Source: Lysobacteraceae bacterium NML03-0222
GTDB taxonomy: Bacteria > Pseudomonadota > Gammaproteobacteria > Xanthomonadales > Xanthomonadaceae
Length of the DNA: 64,000 nucleotides
Direction: 5' to 3'
NCBI GenBank assembly: GCA_002798195.1
Contig: NWQM01000001.1
Span: 1 to 64,000 of the forward strand
Both the position numbers and the translations under genes were made by a program. The notes beneath the pieces are model-generated. The model searched no databases and was not told the DNA's origin. It saw only the letters and a program-made list of their open reading frames with translations. This document shows, piece after piece, positions 40,924 to 49,167 of the stretch (positions within the stretch are counted from its first letter, which is position 1; every line of letters begins with the position of its first letter).

Positions 40924-42906
40924 ATGCACGGATTGAACCCGCCCCAACGCCAAGCTGTACTGCATACCGAAGGTCCGCTGCTGGTGCTGGCCGGGGCAGG
41001 GAGCGGCAAGACCCGGGTGATTGTGGAGAAGATTGCGCATCTGATTGCCACGGGGCGTTATCCGGCCAAGCGCATCGCGGCGATTACCTTTACCAACAAG
41101 TCGGCCAAGGAAATGCGCGAGCGTGTGGCCAAGCGCCTCAAGGGCGATGCTGCCGATGGCCTCAATATCTGCACTTTCCACGCGCTGGGGCTGAAAATCG
41201 TGCAGATCGAACATGCCCGGCTTGGCCTTGCACGCGGATTTTCGGTGTTTGATGCTGATGATGCGCTGGCGCAGGTCAAGGACTTGATGGCCGGTGCCAA
41301 GCCCGATGCGGTGCAGGCGGCGCTGGGGCTGATTTCGCGCGCCAAGAATGCCGGGCTCTCCCCTGAGGAGGCGCTGCGCGAGGCGCGCTCCACCCGCGAG
41401 CTGGAGGCTGCGCGCCTGTATGGAAAATATCAGGCGCGGCTGGAAAGCTTCAATGCGGTGGATTTTGATGACCTGATTCGCCTGCCGGTGACGCTCCTGG
41501 AAACCGATGAAGATGCGCGCGCGGCTTGGCGCGAGCGCATTGGCTATCTCTTGGTGGACGAATGTCAGGACACCAATGATGCGCAGTACCGGCTGCTGAA
41601 AGCGCTGGCTGGCGAGGCCGGGCAATTCACCTGCGTGGGCGATGACGACCAGTCCATCTACGCCTGGCGCGGTGCCAACCCGGAAAACCTGATGCAGATG
41701 GCGCAAGACTATCCGGCGCTTGAAATCGTCAAGCTGGAACAGAACTACCGCTGCTCCAACCGGGTGCTGCGCGCGGCCAATCATCTGATTGCGCACAATC
41801 CGCACGAGCATCTGAAAACCTTGTGGAGCGATTCGGCCGATGGCGAGCGCATCCGCGTCTGGGAATGCCGCGACAGCGAACACGAGGCCGAAAAGGTTGC
41901 AGCAGAAATCCATTTCCTGCACAGCGCACGCAATACGCCGTGGAGTGATTTCTGCATCCTGTTCCGCGGCAACCACCAATCGCGGGTGCTGGAAAAAGCC
42001 CTGCAACTGCTGCGCATCCCCTATCACCTCTCTGGCGGCACGGCGTTTTTGGAGCGTGCTGAAGTGAAGGATGCACTTTCCTGGTTGCGGCTTCTGGTCA
42101 ATCCCGACGATGACGCGGCATTTCTGCGCGCGGTGCAATCGCCCAGACGCGAAGTGGGACAAGGCACGTTGTCGCGTCTGGCAGAGCTTGCCCGAGACGC
42201 GGGCATGCCGATGCTGCGCGCCGCCGAATCACTGGGGATACTGCAACAATTGCCTGCACGCGCAGGCAATGCACTGCACGGTTTTACCGAAATCGTCCAG
42301 CGTCTGCGCCAGGAGGCAGCCGAGTTGCTCCCGGCAGACCTGGTGCGCAGCCTGGCGGTACGCTCCGGGCTGGATGCCATGCTCAAGGCGCAGTGCAAAA
42401 GCGAGCAGCTCTACCGGATTCGCAGCGGCAATCTGGAAGAATTGGCGCAGTGGTTTGAAGGCGCCAAAGGTACCGGGCTTGGTGATTTGGCCGCGCAACT
42501 GGCGCTGGTATCGCGCAATGACAAGGACGATGCCGGTAACCAAGTGCGGCTGATGAGCCTGCATGCCTCCAAGGGGCTGGAATTCCGCTATGTATTCATC
42601 GTCGGCATGGAGGACGGCAATCTGCCGCATGAGGCCAGCTTGGACGAAGGCCGGTTGGAGGAGGAGCGCCGCCTGCTGTATGTGGGCATTACCCGCGCCA
42701 AGGAGCAGCTATGGCTATCGCATTCAAAGCGCGCCACCCGCTGGGGCAGTGTCGTGAAACTCACGCCCTCGCGGTTTTTCGAGGAACTGCCAGCGGCCGA
42801 GTTGCAACGCGATGGCGCCGACCCGGTGGCCGATGCCGAGCGCAAAAAAGAGCGCGGTCGCGCAGCGCTGGCGGCCATCGCCGAGATGTTGAAAACCTCG
42901 GATTGA
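40924..42906 (+). CDS. rep: ATP-dependent DNA helicase Rep
   Basis: A 660-residue UvrD/Rep superfamily 1A helicase acting 3'-5' at blocked replication forks. Walker A GAGSGKTR is at 24-31. Others are AAITFTNKSAKEM (Ia), LVDECQDTN (II; DECQ instead of the common DEYQ/DEFQ), VGDDDQSIYAWRGA (III), KLEQNYRCS (IV), MSLHASKGLEFRYVFIVGMEDG (V) and EERRLLYVGITRAKE (VI). It resembles E. coli Rep more than UvrD in the N-terminus and length. ATG 40924 (MHGLNPPQRQAV) is the family start; upstream in-frame sequence overlaps tdk antisense. Confidence 0.93.
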   Translation: MHGLNPPQRQAVLHTEGPLLVLAGAGSGKTRVIVEKIAHLIATGRYPAKRIAAITFTNKSAKEMRERVAKRLKGDAADGLNICTFHALGLKIVQIEHARLGLARGFSVFDADDALAQVKDLMAGAKPDAVQAALGLISRAKNAGLSPEEALREARSTRELEAARLYGKYQARLESFNAVDFDDLIRLPVTLLETDEDARAAWRERIGYLLVDECQDTNDAQYRLLKALAGEAGQFTCVGDDDQSIYAWRGANPENLMQMAQDYPALEIVKLEQNYRCSNRVLRAANHLIAHNPHEHLKTLWSDSADGERIRVWECRDSEHEAEKVAAEIHFLHSARNTPWSDFCILFRGNHQSRVLEKALQLLRIPYHLSGGTAFLERAEVKDALSWLRLLVNPDDDAAFLRAVQSPRREVGQGTLSRLAELARDAGMPMLRAAESLGILQQLPARAGNALHGFTEIVQRLRQEAAELLPADLVRSLAVRSGLDAMLKAQCKSEQLYRIRSGNLEELAQWFEGAKGTGLGDLAAQLALVSRNDKDDAGNQVRLMSLHASKGLEFRYVFIVGMEDGNLPHEASLDEGRLEEERRLLYVGITRAKEQLWLSHSKRATRWGSVVKLTPSRFFEELPAAELQRDGADPVADAERKKERGRAALAAIAEMLKTSD

Positions 42907-43000
42907 GCGCTCAACGCTGGCAGCGATAGCAGGACAAGGCTGCCCGCCTGCGTTTTGCACCTTGCACCTGCCGCCTTTGCCAAGCAGCGGGCACAAAGAA
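42905..43000. repeat. Diverged intergenic repeat, copy B
   Basis: This lies between rep and mnmG and resembles 33197-33300 by eye (tagcaggacaa, gcgttttgcaccttgcac, ctgccgcctttg, caagcagcg). The 191-bp gap holds no gene. Confidence 0.35.
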
Positions 43001-43015
43001 GGAACCTTGGCTTAG

Positions 43016-43035
43016 GGTGGGCATGCCTGCCCACC
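43016..43035. repeat. Hairpin upstream of mnmG
   Basis: GGTGGGCA-tgcc-TGCCCACC, an 8-bp perfect stem 63 bp before the mnmG start. The gtgggca...tgcccacc palindrome type recurs widely in proteobacterial intergenic DNA. It could terminate rep transcription. Confidence 0.5.
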
Positions 43036-43097
43036 GTAGGCGCCACTTGCAGGCACAATATGCGCTGCAAGCCGCCTGGGGCGGGAGTGAATGAATA

Positions 43098-44987
43098 ATG
43101 AGTGTGGATTTTTACCGTTTTGATGTCATCGTGATTGGCGGCGGTCATGCCGGTACCGAGGCGGCGCTGGCCGCAGCGCGGGCGGGTAGCCGCACCCTGC
43201 TTTTGACCCACAGCATCGAAACCGTGGGCGCGATGAGCTGCAACCCGGCCATTGGCGGCATTGGCAAGGGGCATTTGGTCAAAGAAATCGATGCGCTTGG
43301 CGGAGTGATGGCACGCGCTGCCGATGCGGCGGGTATCCAGTGGCGCACGCTCAATGCCAGCAAAGGGCCGGCGGTGCGCGCGACCCGCGCCCAGGCCGAC
43401 CGCAGCCTGTACCGCGCCTTTATCCGTCGCGCGGTGGAGTCGCAGCCGAACCTGACGGTATTCCAGGCCGGGGTGGACGATATCGTCATCGAAAACGATG
43501 CCGTGCAGGCGGTCATCACCCAGACCGGGCTGACCTTTCACGCACCGGCGGTGATTTTGACCGCTGGCACTTTCCTTGCGGGCAAGGTGCATATCGGCCA
43601 GACCCAGTACGCCGCCGGGCGCATGGGTGATCCGCCTTCCACGGCGCTGGCGCACAAGCTGCGCGAAGGCCGTTTTGTGGTGGACCGGCTGAAAACCGGC
43701 ACGCCGCCACGCATTGATGGTCGCACCCTGGATTATTCGCAGATGAGCCCGCAGCCGGGCGATACGCCGCGCCCGGTGTTTTCCTTCATGGGCAGCCATG
43801 CCGACCATCCAGCGCAGGTGAATTGCTGGATTACCCATACCAGCGAGCGTACCCACGACATCATCCGCGCGGCGCTGCACCGCAGCCCGCTGTATTCCGG
43901 GCAGATTGAGGGCATTGGCCCGCGCTATTGCCCGTCGATTGAAGACAAGGTAGTGCGCTTTGCAGAAAAACCCAGCCACCAGATTTTTGTCGAGCCCGAA
44001 GGGCTGGATGTGGTGGAAATCTATCCCAATGGCATCAGCACCTCGCTGCCGTTCGATGTACAGCTGGCGCTTGTGCGCTCCATTACCGGCTTTGAAAACG
44101 CGCATATCACCCGTCCCGGTTACGCCATCGAATACGACTTCTTCGATCCGCGCGGGCTGAAAGCCACACTGGAAACCAAAGCCGTGTCCGGGCTGTTTTT
44201 TGCCGGACAAATCAATGGCACCACCGGCTATGAGGAGGCTGCCGCACAAGGGCTGCTGGCCGGTATCAATGCCGCCCGGCAAGTACAGGGCAAAGATGGC
44301 TGGAGCCCGCGCCGTGACGAGGCCTATCTGGGCGTGATGGTCGATGACCTCATCACCCAGGGCACGCTGGAGCCGTACCGGATGTTTACCAGCCGTGCCG
44401 AATACCGCCTGCAACTGCGCGAGGATAATGCCGATGCGCGCCTGACCCCGGTGGGGCGTGAGTTGGGCTTGGTGGACGATACCCGCTGGACTGCTTTCAG
44501 CAGCAAAAGAGAAGCGATAGAGGCCGAAACTGCGCGCCTCAAGGCGCTGTGGGCGGCTCCCAATAACCCGCTGGGGCAGGCATTGGCACGCGATATCGGG
44601 CTGGAGGTCAGCCGTGAAACTTCGGCCATGGACTTGTTGCGCCGACCGGAGCTCGACTATGTTCGTCTGATGCAGGCCGAGGGCATTGGCCCTGGCGTGG
44701 CCGATGCCAAGGTCGCCGAGCAGGTGGAAATCGAGGCCAAGTATTCCGGCTATCTGGAGCGCCAGCGTGAAGAAATTGCCCGCGCACGCCGCAACGAGGA
44801 CAGTCCGATTCCGGCAGGTTTTGATTACAGTGCCGTGCGTGGCCTTTCGGCAGAAGTGTTGCAAAAACTGCAACGGGTGCAGCCCGAAACCATTGGCCAG
44901 GCGCAGCGCATCCCCGGCGTAACTCCGGCCGCGATTTCATTGCTTCTGGTGCATCTGACCCGCGCCCGCCGCAGCCAGGCGGCTTGA
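43098..44987 (+). CDS. mnmG: tRNA U34 carboxymethylaminomethyl synthase subunit MnmG (GidA)
   Basis: A 629-residue FAD protein that, with MnmE, builds cmnm5U34 in tRNA wobble positions. The FAD loop is GGGHAGTEAALAAARAG (about 14-30), followed by MSCNPAIGGIGKGHLVKEIDALGG and KGPAVRATRAQADR. The catalytic-cysteine region is GPRYCPSIEDKV. Further on come QINGTTGYEEAAAQGL, DDLITQGTLEPYRMFTSRAEYRLQLREDNAD, and the C-terminal helical MnmE-binding domain (PGVTPAAISLLLVHL). Complete. The amidohydrolase-family gene starts 12 bp downstream. Confidence 0.96.
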   Translation: MSVDFYRFDVIVIGGGHAGTEAALAAARAGSRTLLLTHSIETVGAMSCNPAIGGIGKGHLVKEIDALGGVMARAADAAGIQWRTLNASKGPAVRATRAQADRSLYRAFIRRAVESQPNLTVFQAGVDDIVIENDAVQAVITQTGLTFHAPAVILTAGTFLAGKVHIGQTQYAAGRMGDPPSTALAHKLREGRFVVDRLKTGTPPRIDGRTLDYSQMSPQPGDTPRPVFSFMGSHADHPAQVNCWITHTSERTHDIIRAALHRSPLYSGQIEGIGPRYCPSIEDKVVRFAEKPSHQIFVEPEGLDVVEIYPNGISTSLPFDVQLALVRSITGFENAHITRPGYAIEYDFFDPRGLKATLETKAVSGLFFAGQINGTTGYEEAAAQGLLAGINAARQVQGKDGWSPRRDEAYLGVMVDDLITQGTLEPYRMFTSRAEYRLQLREDNADARLTPVGRELGLVDDTRWTAFSSKREAIEAETARLKALWAAPNNPLGQALARDIGLEVSRETSAMDLLRRPELDYVRLMQAEGIGPGVADAKVAEQVEIEAKYSGYLERQREEIARARRNEDSPIPAGFDYSAVRGLSAEVLQKLQRVQPETIGQAQRIPGVTPAAISLLLVHLTRARRSQAA

Positions 44988-44998
44988 TAGACGCTTGC

Positions 44999-45745
44999 AT
45001 GAGCGCAGCTATCAAGCCGTTTCACTTTCTGCCGGGCAATTGTCAGGAACGGCTACTGCTTTGCGACCATGCCAGTTGCGAAATTCCAGTCGAGCTGGCA
45101 GAACTTGGTTTGAGCCAGACAGATCGCCGCCGCCATATTGCCTGGGACATCGGTGCCAAAGAAGTTGCGTGGGCGCTTGCTGAAAAATTGGATTGTCCGG
45201 CGTTTTTTGGCGGAGTTTCGCGTCTGGTGGCCGACCTTAACCGCGTACCGGATTCGGCCGAGATGGTGATGCGGGAAAGTGATGGCAGCATTGTGCCGGG
45301 AAACTGCAGCTTGAGTGATGAGGCGCGTGGGCAGCGCATCAGTCAGTGGCATGCCCCCTATCACCACGCCATTGCCCATCATTTGCAAACATGCCTGGGG
45401 CGGGGTTGTCGTCCCATCATATTGTCCATCCACAGCTTCAACCCCGAGCTGCATGGGCAGTCGCGTCCCTGGCCTGTCGGGTTGTTATGGCGGGAAAAGG
45501 CGCCCTGGCTGGAGGCACTGTTCAATCAACTTCGGCAACAAGGCTTGAATGTGGGGGACAATCAACCTTATGACGGCTGGCGGTCGCTGGGGTATACCTT
45601 GGAGCAGCATGCCATTGCGCATGGCTTGCGATACTTGATGGTGGAAATACGCAACGACCAGATTGCAACAGTCCAAGGTCAGCGCGCATGGGCACAAACG
45701 CTGCATTGGGCGCTGGATAGCGCCGGGTTCTGGGATGCAAGATGA
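44999..45745 (+). CDS. N-formylglutamate amidohydrolase-family protein
   Basis: A 248-residue member of the FGase/HutG-like family (PF05013). Characteristic pieces are LLLCDHASCEIP, RRRHIAWDIGAKEVAWAL, GGVSRLVADLNR, WHAPYHHAIAHHL, ILSIHSFNPELHG and LGYTLEQHAIAHGLRYLMVEIRNDQI. His and Asp/Glu residues in these are consistent with a zinc hydrolase. No hut genes are nearby, so the substrate may differ from N-formylglutamate. ATG 44999 is used; an in-frame TTG at 44984 overlaps the mnmG stop. Confidence 0.83.
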   Translation: MSAAIKPFHFLPGNCQERLLLCDHASCEIPVELAELGLSQTDRRRHIAWDIGAKEVAWALAEKLDCPAFFGGVSRLVADLNRVPDSAEMVMRESDGSIVPGNCSLSDEARGQRISQWHAPYHHAIAHHLQTCLGRGCRPIILSIHSFNPELHGQSRPWPVGLLWREKAPWLEALFNQLRQQGLNVGDNQPYDGWRSLGYTLEQHAIAHGLRYLMVEIRNDQIATVQGQRAWAQTLHWALDSAGFWDAR

Positions 45746-45787
45746 CTTGATAAAGGGTCTTGTAAAGCTAAACTTTTTCAGTGGTGA

Positions 45788-46257
45788 GTGAATCCAAAGA
45801 TAAGAACAGGTGCTGCCATCGGCTCTGAGTCGCAGAGAAGATTTTTCGGAAAATCTTGGCGTTACTTCGCCTTGAACTTGTCTGCCTCGGATACTGCAAG
45901 CCTGACAGATGTGAGTCTGCGCTCGATAAATGCCATCTGCATCAAACTGCGTGAGCGCATCGCCGTTGGGTTTGAACACGACCCTTGGTTGGGGCAAGTG
46001 GAAGTGAAAAGTTCTGCTTTGACTCTTGCCGTGTTTGCTGCAAGTGCGGACGAGGCGCGGGGAACAAGGCCATCATGTTTGGCGCTTTACAAGCGCAACG
46101 GATGGGTATTTGCAGAGATTGTCCCTGATGTTAAGAAAGCTACACTGCAAAAGGTTATTCAGGGTAAAGTGGCACCGGATAGCGTCATCCATAGTGACGG
46201 CTATCACCGGCTGTAGAGGTGAGTTCTATCGAGTTGTTCTGGGCAAGGGTATTTACA
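45788..46257 (+). pseudogene. Broken IS1595-family transposase
   Basis: A 142-codon frame (to TAG 46216) reads LRSINAICIKLRERIA, then ALYKRNGWVFAEIVPD and KKATLQKVIQGKVAPDSVIHSDGY. This is the DDE core of ISXO2/IS1595-type transposases with the second Asp in HSDGY. The first Asp motif (VDESYFGG in intact members) is replaced by VKSSALTL. After the stop another frame shows SSIELFWARVFTA, resembling the later NGIESFW segment. The middle part, with the third acidic residue context, is deleted. It is a decayed insertion bounding the low-GC island; no terminal repeats were confirmed. Confidence 0.72.
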
Positions 46258-46382
46258 GCGATATGCCCAGCTCGCATCTCAAAAACCAAGTTGCTCCAAA
46301 CATTGACGCAATAACCTATATGCACTCATGGTATAAATGCGGTTGGGGCGTTTTATATAAAACCTTGATTTTCCAAGATGCT

Positions 46383-46826
46383 ATGAGCTACACACAAAAC
46401 GATTTTCAAGATTGGATATTCTGTATTGATGAAAAGATGGAGTATTTCACCGAGGATTTTGCCAGGAAAAACAATCTCGTGTTGGATTATAGTGTGCAAT
46501 CTTTGGATGATTTGGAGAGGTGGATATTTTCAAACTTTGAGAACAATGAGTTGTTGATAGAGAACTCAAAGCTTTTGGACTTGTTGACCATATACATTGG
46601 AGAGACATTCAGGAGGCATATTGGCGGGAAATGGGTTATGGATACTAAGAATAAGGAAAATGCTTTCTATATGAGGCCTGTTTTGTGGAGTAAGGATTTC
46701 AGGGGTGTTGTTTATAAAAATCCCATGGCTTATGCGACGGCCTGTATTTCCAGAAGGAAGGGGGATTACATTAGTGGTATATTGAATAATAATATGGAAG
46801 ATATGGGGATTGAATTTGAGAGATGA
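46383..46826 (+). CDS. Hypothetical soluble protein, low-GC
   Basis: About 147 residues from ATG 46383 (MSYTQNDFQDWIFCIDEKME). The frame also has ATGs at 46320 and 46263, and the true start is unsure. It is an acidic, aromatic-rich protein with LDLLTIYIGETFRRHIGGKWVMD, a phrase style seen in several uncharacterised immunity-like or DUF families, and MRPVLWSKDFRG near the C-terminus. No signal peptide or TM segment. Codon use is strongly AT-biased compared with flanking genes, indicating transfer. I do not recognise the family. Confidence 0.55.
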   Translation: MSYTQNDFQDWIFCIDEKMEYFTEDFARKNNLVLDYSVQSLDDLERWIFSNFENNELLIENSKLLDLLTIYIGETFRRHIGGKWVMDTKNKENAFYMRPVLWSKDFRGVVYKNPMAYATACISRRKGDYISGILNNNMEDMGIEFER

Positions 46827-47082
46827 TTTTCAATCTATGGTGACTTAGGTGTCGTGAGGATGTCCTGAATATGCGTGACTCTCAGTAATGCCATTGGCAA
46901 TCAATCATTCCGTTTAGGCTGGCGCTATGTTTTTTGGGCGGTGCTGCTGTACCACAATTAATGGATGTTGATTATCGAGGTATCCCATTTCATGTGATTT
47001 TCTGAGGGCTGGCATCTGGGATATGCTTTTGGGTTGGCTTGTTTTAATGGCATATGGCTTGGGTTGGTATTGATATTAAAAC
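46827..47082. other. Gene-free low-GC gap
   Basis: 256 bp between two island genes. Short membrane-like phrases occur on the plus strand (for example WRYVFWAVLLYHN at about 46921-46960) but are broken by stops. This suggests decayed coding sequence. No promoter or repeat was recognised. Confidence 0.4.
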
Positions 47083-47571
47083 ATGAATATATTTAATATC
47101 TTTTATGTGGTTTTCTCCCTGTTTGTTTTTGCGGTTTGTTTTTGGAGTGTTGCAAGAATTGCGCTTTTATTGAAGCGGGCTTGGGGGGATGCGTCGCCGA
47201 TTTTTCAGATTCCCAAGGGGTTTCCACGGTTCAAGTCAAAATGGATGAGTAGGCTGGCTTATTACTTGGTTATTAATTTTATTTCGCTTTTTGCGATGCT
47301 TATGGTTGGTCGTGGACATGAGGGGCATTACATCCCGTTAAGTGTTTTTATTGAAAATATTGATTTTTACCTGGTTGTTATTTTTTCTATTAACGCAATG
47401 ATGTTGGGTTTGATGTATGCCTTCAACAAGATTCAAGTTGCTTGGCCTGCGAAATTAAAGGTTCATTTGATAGGGGAGGTAATTTTTTGGGTGCTTGTGT
47501 TGTTGTGCGCACTGTATTTTGGGCTTTCCCTTCAGTCAGAATTGGAAATGAAGATGATGAGAGAGCGTTGA
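47083..47571 (+). CDS. Hypothetical inner-membrane protein, low-GC
   Basis: A 162-residue protein with four predicted TM helices at about 4-27, 58-77, 93-115 and 128-150. The N-terminus is MNIFNIFYVVFSLFVFAVCF. The loop between helices 1 and 2 carries KRAWGDASPIFQIPKGFPRFKS. The short C-terminus is charged (ELEMKMMRER). No family recognised. It sits in the AT-rich island between the 46.4-kb hypothetical and two more membrane genes, all on the plus strand with gaps of 140-260 bp, so they are probably separately acquired. Confidence 0.6.
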   Translation: MNIFNIFYVVFSLFVFAVCFWSVARIALLLKRAWGDASPIFQIPKGFPRFKSKWMSRLAYYLVINFISLFAMLMVGRGHEGHYIPLSVFIENIDFYLVVIFSINAMMLGLMYAFNKIQVAWPAKLKVHLIGEVIFWVLVLLCALYFGLSLQSELEMKMMRER

Positions 47572-47711
47572 TTTGAAGCTTTTGCTGGATTGCTCCAGAC
47601 CTGATGTGGCTCTTGGGGGGCTTTAGCGCCTGCAAGAGCGAGGCGTATAGAGTAAAATTGCCTGGCCGCAGGTTAAGTAAGGCGATACGGAAATAATATT
47701 GGTGTGCGGTC

Positions 47712-48278
47712 ATGGGGTTAGTGTGGCGATTTTTTGCAAAGGCGGGGTTGATATTGATAATGGTGGAGAAGGAAATTGAAATTGATAGCTTTGATGTGAA
47801 GTACTCTCTTTGGGCGAGTATTTTTGCGGTTTTTATTCTTTTTCCAATTGCTCTGTCAATATTGAAGTTGCTTGATGTCAAGAATGCAGTGGGTCAAACG
47901 CAGCTTATAATTTTTCTGCTTTCTATGGTTTTCGGTTTTTTGATAGCGGTCATGAAGATCACAGTGAGGAAGGTTTGCTTCATGAGGCGCGGTAATGATC
48001 TTTTCATAAAAGATGGCAAAAATATTGAGTTCAAGCTGGGTGATGTATTCAATTATAATTTGTATGACTATAATTCCAGAAAGGCATTCATGGTAAGGGT
48101 GTCGAGTAGAGGTAAATCATATTTCTATTTGTCTCCAAACATGAATCTGAAAGGTGAAGTGGAATATTTTTTCGGAAAATCAAACATGGATAGGCGCAGC
48201 GTTGATTTTTTTGCAAAAGCTTTTCCATTGGCTCTTTGTTTTGCATATTTTTCCATTTCCATCGCTTTTTTTGTATAA
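47712..48278 (+). CDS. Hypothetical membrane protein with PH-like middle region, low-GC
   Basis: 188 residues from ATG 47712; an alternative start is ATG 47760 (MVEKEIEID). Two TM helices lie at about 32-52 and 64-82. A soluble beta-rich stretch follows (VRKVCFMRRGNDLFIKDGKNIEFKLGDVFNY ... KAFMVRVSSRGKSYFYLS). A C-terminal TM comes after DRRSVDFFAKAF. The same plan and similar closing words occur in the next gene (48397), suggesting distant paralogues. Bacterial PH/YcxB-like membrane proteins have this layout, but I cannot assign a family. Confidence 0.58.
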   Translation: MGLVWRFFAKAGLILIMVEKEIEIDSFDVKYSLWASIFAVFILFPIALSILKLLDVKNAVGQTQLIIFLLSMVFGFLIAVMKITVRKVCFMRRGNDLFIKDGKNIEFKLGDVFNYNLYDYNSRKAFMVRVSSRGKSYFYLSPNMNLKGEVEYFFGKSNMDRRSVDFFAKAFPLALCFAYFSISIAFFV

Positions 48279-48396
48279 AAATTGTCGGGGGATTCCGAGT
48301 TTTGATGAATTGGGTTTGCGTTCAGGGGCATGGGTTGTTGCCAATTTTTGCGGCAATAGTTTATATGTAATAAAAATTCACTGGCGGGTTACATAG

Positions 48397-48972
48397 ATGA
48401 GCCAAAACGAGGTAAAAGAGGCGTTCTTTGTATCTTTGTTTGACAATAGGGCATTTGTTGTCCTGTCAATAATTTTTTTGTTGCTTGTTGCAATAGCTTC
48501 TACGGCTGCCTGGTATTGGGGGGTGGCAGGAAGATCTGTGACGGCCGTTTTTTCGGGTTGCGTTATTTTTATATGGATTATTCTTTCATCGATGATACAT
48601 GGAAAAAAGCTTGGCTTTTCATCCTCAAGTCTAATCGTTGAAAGTGCTGATGGGGATGGTGTTGTTACTGAAATCAAAGTTGAATCCTGCAGTGCATATT
48701 TCTTTGTATTGAGGAAAATTGGTTTTATTTTCAGGATTTTTGATGGAAGCAAAAGCCATTTCTTCTTTGTTACCTCGAAATCATTTTTGAATTGGGAGGA
48801 TGCGGAGAAGGATGAGCTTGATAAATTGATTGGTTTCTTGAAGGTTAATTATCCATCAAGGCGCAGTCTTGTTGATGCATTGATATTGGCTATGACATAT
48901 GTGCTATACCCGCTGTTTATGATTTTCATCATATTTTCAGCTCAAAAAATTGCATATTTCCTGAAATATTGA
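48397..48972 (+). CDS. Hypothetical membrane protein, likely relative of the preceding gene
   Basis: A 191-residue protein with TM helices at about 19-41 and 49-66. A beta-rich segment follows (KKLGFSSSSLIVESADGDGVVTEIKVESCSAYFF ... FRIFDGSKSHFFFVTSKSFL), then an acidic helix (EDAEKDELDKLIGFLK) and a C-terminal TM after PSRRSLVDALILAM. The order TM-TM, beta region, RRS-V/L-D, TM repeats that of the 47712 protein. AT-rich codon use. No function recognised. Confidence 0.6.
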   Translation: MSQNEVKEAFFVSLFDNRAFVVLSIIFLLLVAIASTAAWYWGVAGRSVTAVFSGCVIFIWIILSSMIHGKKLGFSSSSLIVESADGDGVVTEIKVESCSAYFFVLRKIGFIFRIFDGSKSHFFFVTSKSFLNWEDAEKDELDKLIGFLKVNYPSRRSLVDALILAMTYVLYPLFMIFIIFSAQKIAYFLKY

Positions 48973-49023
48973 TGAGCTGTCCGGTGTGTCCATGTCCACT
49001 TGTCAGGGAGGCCAAGCTTCCTC

Positions 49024-49167
49024 TCAGCTGCTGCTGCCAATATCCCGCTCAAATTTTTGAGATAAGCTATTGGAAACGCTTGCGTTCCAAGCGCCCATGA
49101 GAAGGCTGGCTTGAATTTCATGGGCGGCTTCATTGCTCAGGAAGTCTGAAACATCATGCATTCCCAT
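49024..49167 (-). other. Possible 47-codon minus-strand ORF / gene remnant
   Basis: From ATG 49167 (or 49161) the minus strand encodes MGMHDVSDFLSNEAAHEIQA, then SLLMGAWNASVSNSLSQKFE and a stop at 49024. The sequence looks protein-like and fills the 183-bp gap before the DKNYY gene, whose start it overlaps. It may be a real small gene, a relic, or chance. Confidence 0.25.

Noticed and set aside
40822..42162. A 446-codon minus-strand frame opposite rep
   Set aside because: Antisense shadow of helicase motifs; no domain.
42588..44873. A 761-codon minus-strand frame across rep and mnmG
   Set aside because: It lies opposite two fully conserved genes and shows no family motif.
45746..49155. An intact defence system (restriction, abortive infection or toxin-antitoxin) in the low-GC island
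   Set aside because: No nuclease, methyltransferase, kinase or toxin motif could be read in any of the four island proteins, so only a cautious immunity-like comparison is offered.
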